NCBI RefSeq assembly: GCF_040703035.1
Contig: NZ_CP159996.1
Span: 2,638,001 to 2,702,000 of the forward strand
DNA: 64,000 nucleotides
Direction: 5' to 3'
DNA from: Terribacillus aidingensis
GTDB lineage: Bacteria; Bacillota; Bacilli; Bacillales; Amphibacillaceae
Part shown: piece after piece, positions 63,991 to 64,000 of the stretch
Layout: every line of letters starts with the position of its first letter
Position numbering within the stretch: position 1 is the first letter of the stretch
Position numbers and translations under genes: made by a program
Notes under the pieces: generated by a model
Seen by the model: the letters and a program-made list of their open reading frames with translations, nothing else
The model's database searches: none
What the model was told of the DNA's origin: nothing

Positions 63991-64000
63991 CTTTCCTTCA
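58996..64000 (-). CDS. Giant SpaA/Cna-B repeat LPQTG surface adhesin, N-terminus beyond the window
   Basis: The frame is open to the right edge, so only the C-terminal ~1667 residues are seen. They hold one partial and 16 full ~93-aa SpaA/Cna-B-type domains. Each has a Lys near the start (V-x-L-x-KVD), a Glu in ETKAP and an Asn near the end (ENTL or similar), the residues that form intramolecular isopeptide bonds in this fold; the Asn is Asp in one unit (VDELT). Then comes a Pro/Glu/Asn linker, LPQTG, a hydrophobic segment and RKRQ, i.e. a sortase signal. It should be a stiff stalk presenting an N-terminal binding region. The domains follow a five-unit order (see findings). Confidence 0.93.
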   Translation of the reverse strand, partial: EGKIAIRTVTTGEDGKALFKNLLYDDYLLKEDKAPVGYVVGIQDTKKVTVDGDTKTTIQNKEITRDVKLTKYDSETREKLQGAVFALEQQVDGEWKQIQENLTTDEDGTISVTDLDAGNYRFIETEAPDLYELNKDPVYFEIKSDQTTVTTVTKDNAVKKGSVKLQKVDEAGNPLQGAVFTLKDAAGKVVKDNLTSDENGLVEVKDLRPGKYAIVETKAPEFYQLDTAVHEFEINPAKQAEIDLGKIQNKLVTGAIQLTKVDRDQKETLLAGAVFELQTADGKTLREGLTTNEAGVLVVDQLAPGDYQLVETIAPKDYQLDQTPIAFTIEKSNEATIQVEREMNNKLLPGEVILTKVDDRDNSLLADTEFSLYTENGELIHEGLKTDAEGKLTVSDLQPGSYYFQETKAPVNYELNGEKLPFTIERSQAEAAQVIAENTLTPGAVSLVKVDEDDQYLRLAGAEYKLQDASGEVVKDNLVTNEEGRIVVEDLAPGTYYFVETKAPEHYQLDETPIEVKVAKGQQEAAVVTATNTLIPGSVVLEKIDSADHSITLEGASFKLVNSKGDVVEERLVTDKDGRITVDNLKPGEYQFIEIDAPKDYELDAEPIKFTVEKSQKEALVIQQTNTLKPGEVELKKVNKHNTGETLAGAEYALKDASGNVVKENLVTDENGKIAVAGLAPGKYQFVEVKAPEHFVLDVTPITFEIARSQEKAVSVTAVNELKRGAVEITKVGEDNLEKGLEGAEYELRTKAGDVVATGKTDETGKIQFKDLLPGDYEIVETKAPFGYDLNADTIPVTVDRSQEKLLAVQQVDELTTGSVLLKKVDSKENAIGLAGAVFELQDETGKTIKEGLTTNENGELSITDLKPGDYQLIETQAPTDYKLDDTPIIFTIEKGQQVIPTVEVENTLTPGAVSLIKLDKDNENVPLSGAEYKIVDDTGATVQENLVTDQDGRIIVIDLAPGKYQFIETKAPENYVLDATPIDVEVTRSQKEAAVVYAENELIPGSVVLEKKDSVDESITLADAEFKLVDNKGNVVAEKLKTDENGRIVVENLKPGAYQFIETKAPADYVLDDKPIDFEIAKSQKEPLLITAKNTLIPGEVELTKVNAHDNSEKLSGAVFDLQDQDGNVIEKDLTTDEAGKITIDGLAPGSYQFVETEAPTDFLTDSTPIPFTIERSQTEKVTVTAENDLKKGSLEIYKVDSEDETVELEGASFDLLTAAGEKIASGKTDKEGKLQFSDLVPGDYIIKETEAPFGYDLDPTSKQVTIERSQQETAVIQLDNQLSTGAVHLEKVDSKDNNIRLAGAVFRLLDSNGETLQEGLTTNIDGLLSITNLKPGDYQLIETSAPENYVLDETPINFTIEKGQQTPLAVAAENTLQPGIVSLVKVDKDNPEIHLADAEFRLLDEKGNVVKDHLHTDSEGRIIVEDLAPGSYTFVETKAPIGYELDTTPIEVTVEKGQKEAAVVTAVNELTPGTAVLEKVDADDSTEKLEGAVFKLVNDKGETIQEDLVTDEAGQITINDLKPGNYQFVETKAPAGYQLDDKPIAFTVEKAQVEAVVVTVTNTREQTPENPEEPEEPNTPEQPASGDTPNESDKDPAPGNTTVPAAGDGTGEKPTANNQNGLPASLPQTGEQLLSLILMAGIISFGVGGLCIWNAFRTQTVRKRQ

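Noticed and set aside
59300..64000. CRISPR-like regular repetition
   Set aside because: The ~280-bp period is protein domain repetition in one open frame, not short repeats with spacers.

Overview
The window comes from a low-to-moderate GC, Gram-positive, endospore-forming type of Firmicute, most likely a member of the Bacillaceae. Pointers are strong purine-rich ribosome sites (AGGAGG/GGGGG) before nearly every gene, many TTG and GTG starts, a Rap-Phr cassette, LytR-CpsA-Psr proteins, a LysM-NlpC/P60 autolysin with a WalR-type box, a YrzA-like protein, a class D sortase and Spo0A-type boxes. The genus cannot be fixed from this sequence alone. No rRNA, tRNA, CRISPR array, prophage or intact insertion sequence was seen.

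Layout. 1-4.9 kb: polyphosphate genes (ppk cut by the left edge, ppx), a membrane-anchored low-complexity protein and a VOC/glyoxalase protein. 5-11.2 kb: a large MalT/LuxR-type STAND regulator, then a beta-glucoside module (GH1 6-phospho-beta-glucosidase plus ROK sugar kinase) divergent from an AraC regulator. 11.2-15.8 kb: UDP-glucose dehydrogenase, a small sigma-70-like factor, a LysE exporter, an APC permease and a 41-aa membrane peptide. 15.8-22.7 kb: cell-wall polymer genes (DUF6270-like protein, CDP-glycerol-type transferase, phosphodiester glycosidase, two LCP ligases). 23-25.8 kb: a STAND ATPase regulator with a GNAT-like middle and C-terminal HTH, convergent with a CpsB/YwqE phosphatase paralog that has lost metal ligands. 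26-40.1 kb: an AT-rich exopolysaccharide locus. Its operon runs right to left: Wzz-like modulator, tyrosine kinase, CpsB phosphatase, priming sugar transferase, five glycosyltransferases, Wzx flippase and ManC, followed by a separate Wzy polymerase and an opposite-strand serine-acetyltransferase-like protein. 40.4-42.7 kb: galU and a LytE-like endopeptidase. 42.7-55.8 kb: assorted housekeeping and accessory genes (GyrI-like, RsbT-like, MpsC-like, MATE, Rap-Phr, SMP-30, GNATs, galE, ROK fructokinase, YrzA, CitMHS and AEC transporters). 55.9-64 kb: a surface-protein module made of an LPNTS-anchored choice-of-anchor-I protein, a 35-aa membrane peptide, a class D sortase and the C-terminal 1.67 kilo-residues of a giant SpaA/Cna-B repeat adhesin that continues past the right edge.

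How the genes connect. galU, ugd, galE and manC supply nucleotide sugars; the eps operon and the LCP/TagF-like genes use them to build extracellular and wall polymers. The eps promoter has an inverted repeat in its spacer and two Spo0A-type boxes upstream. An identical-looking TTTACA-N5-TTCATA element (11-bp period, with a shared spacer) occurs in the ppx-ppk gap, before the choice-of-anchor-I gene as part of a four-box array, and before the 35-aa peptide. This suggests one phosphate-type (PhoP-like) regulon joining polyphosphate metabolism to the surface-protein module. All functions are assigned by reading motifs; no database search was run.
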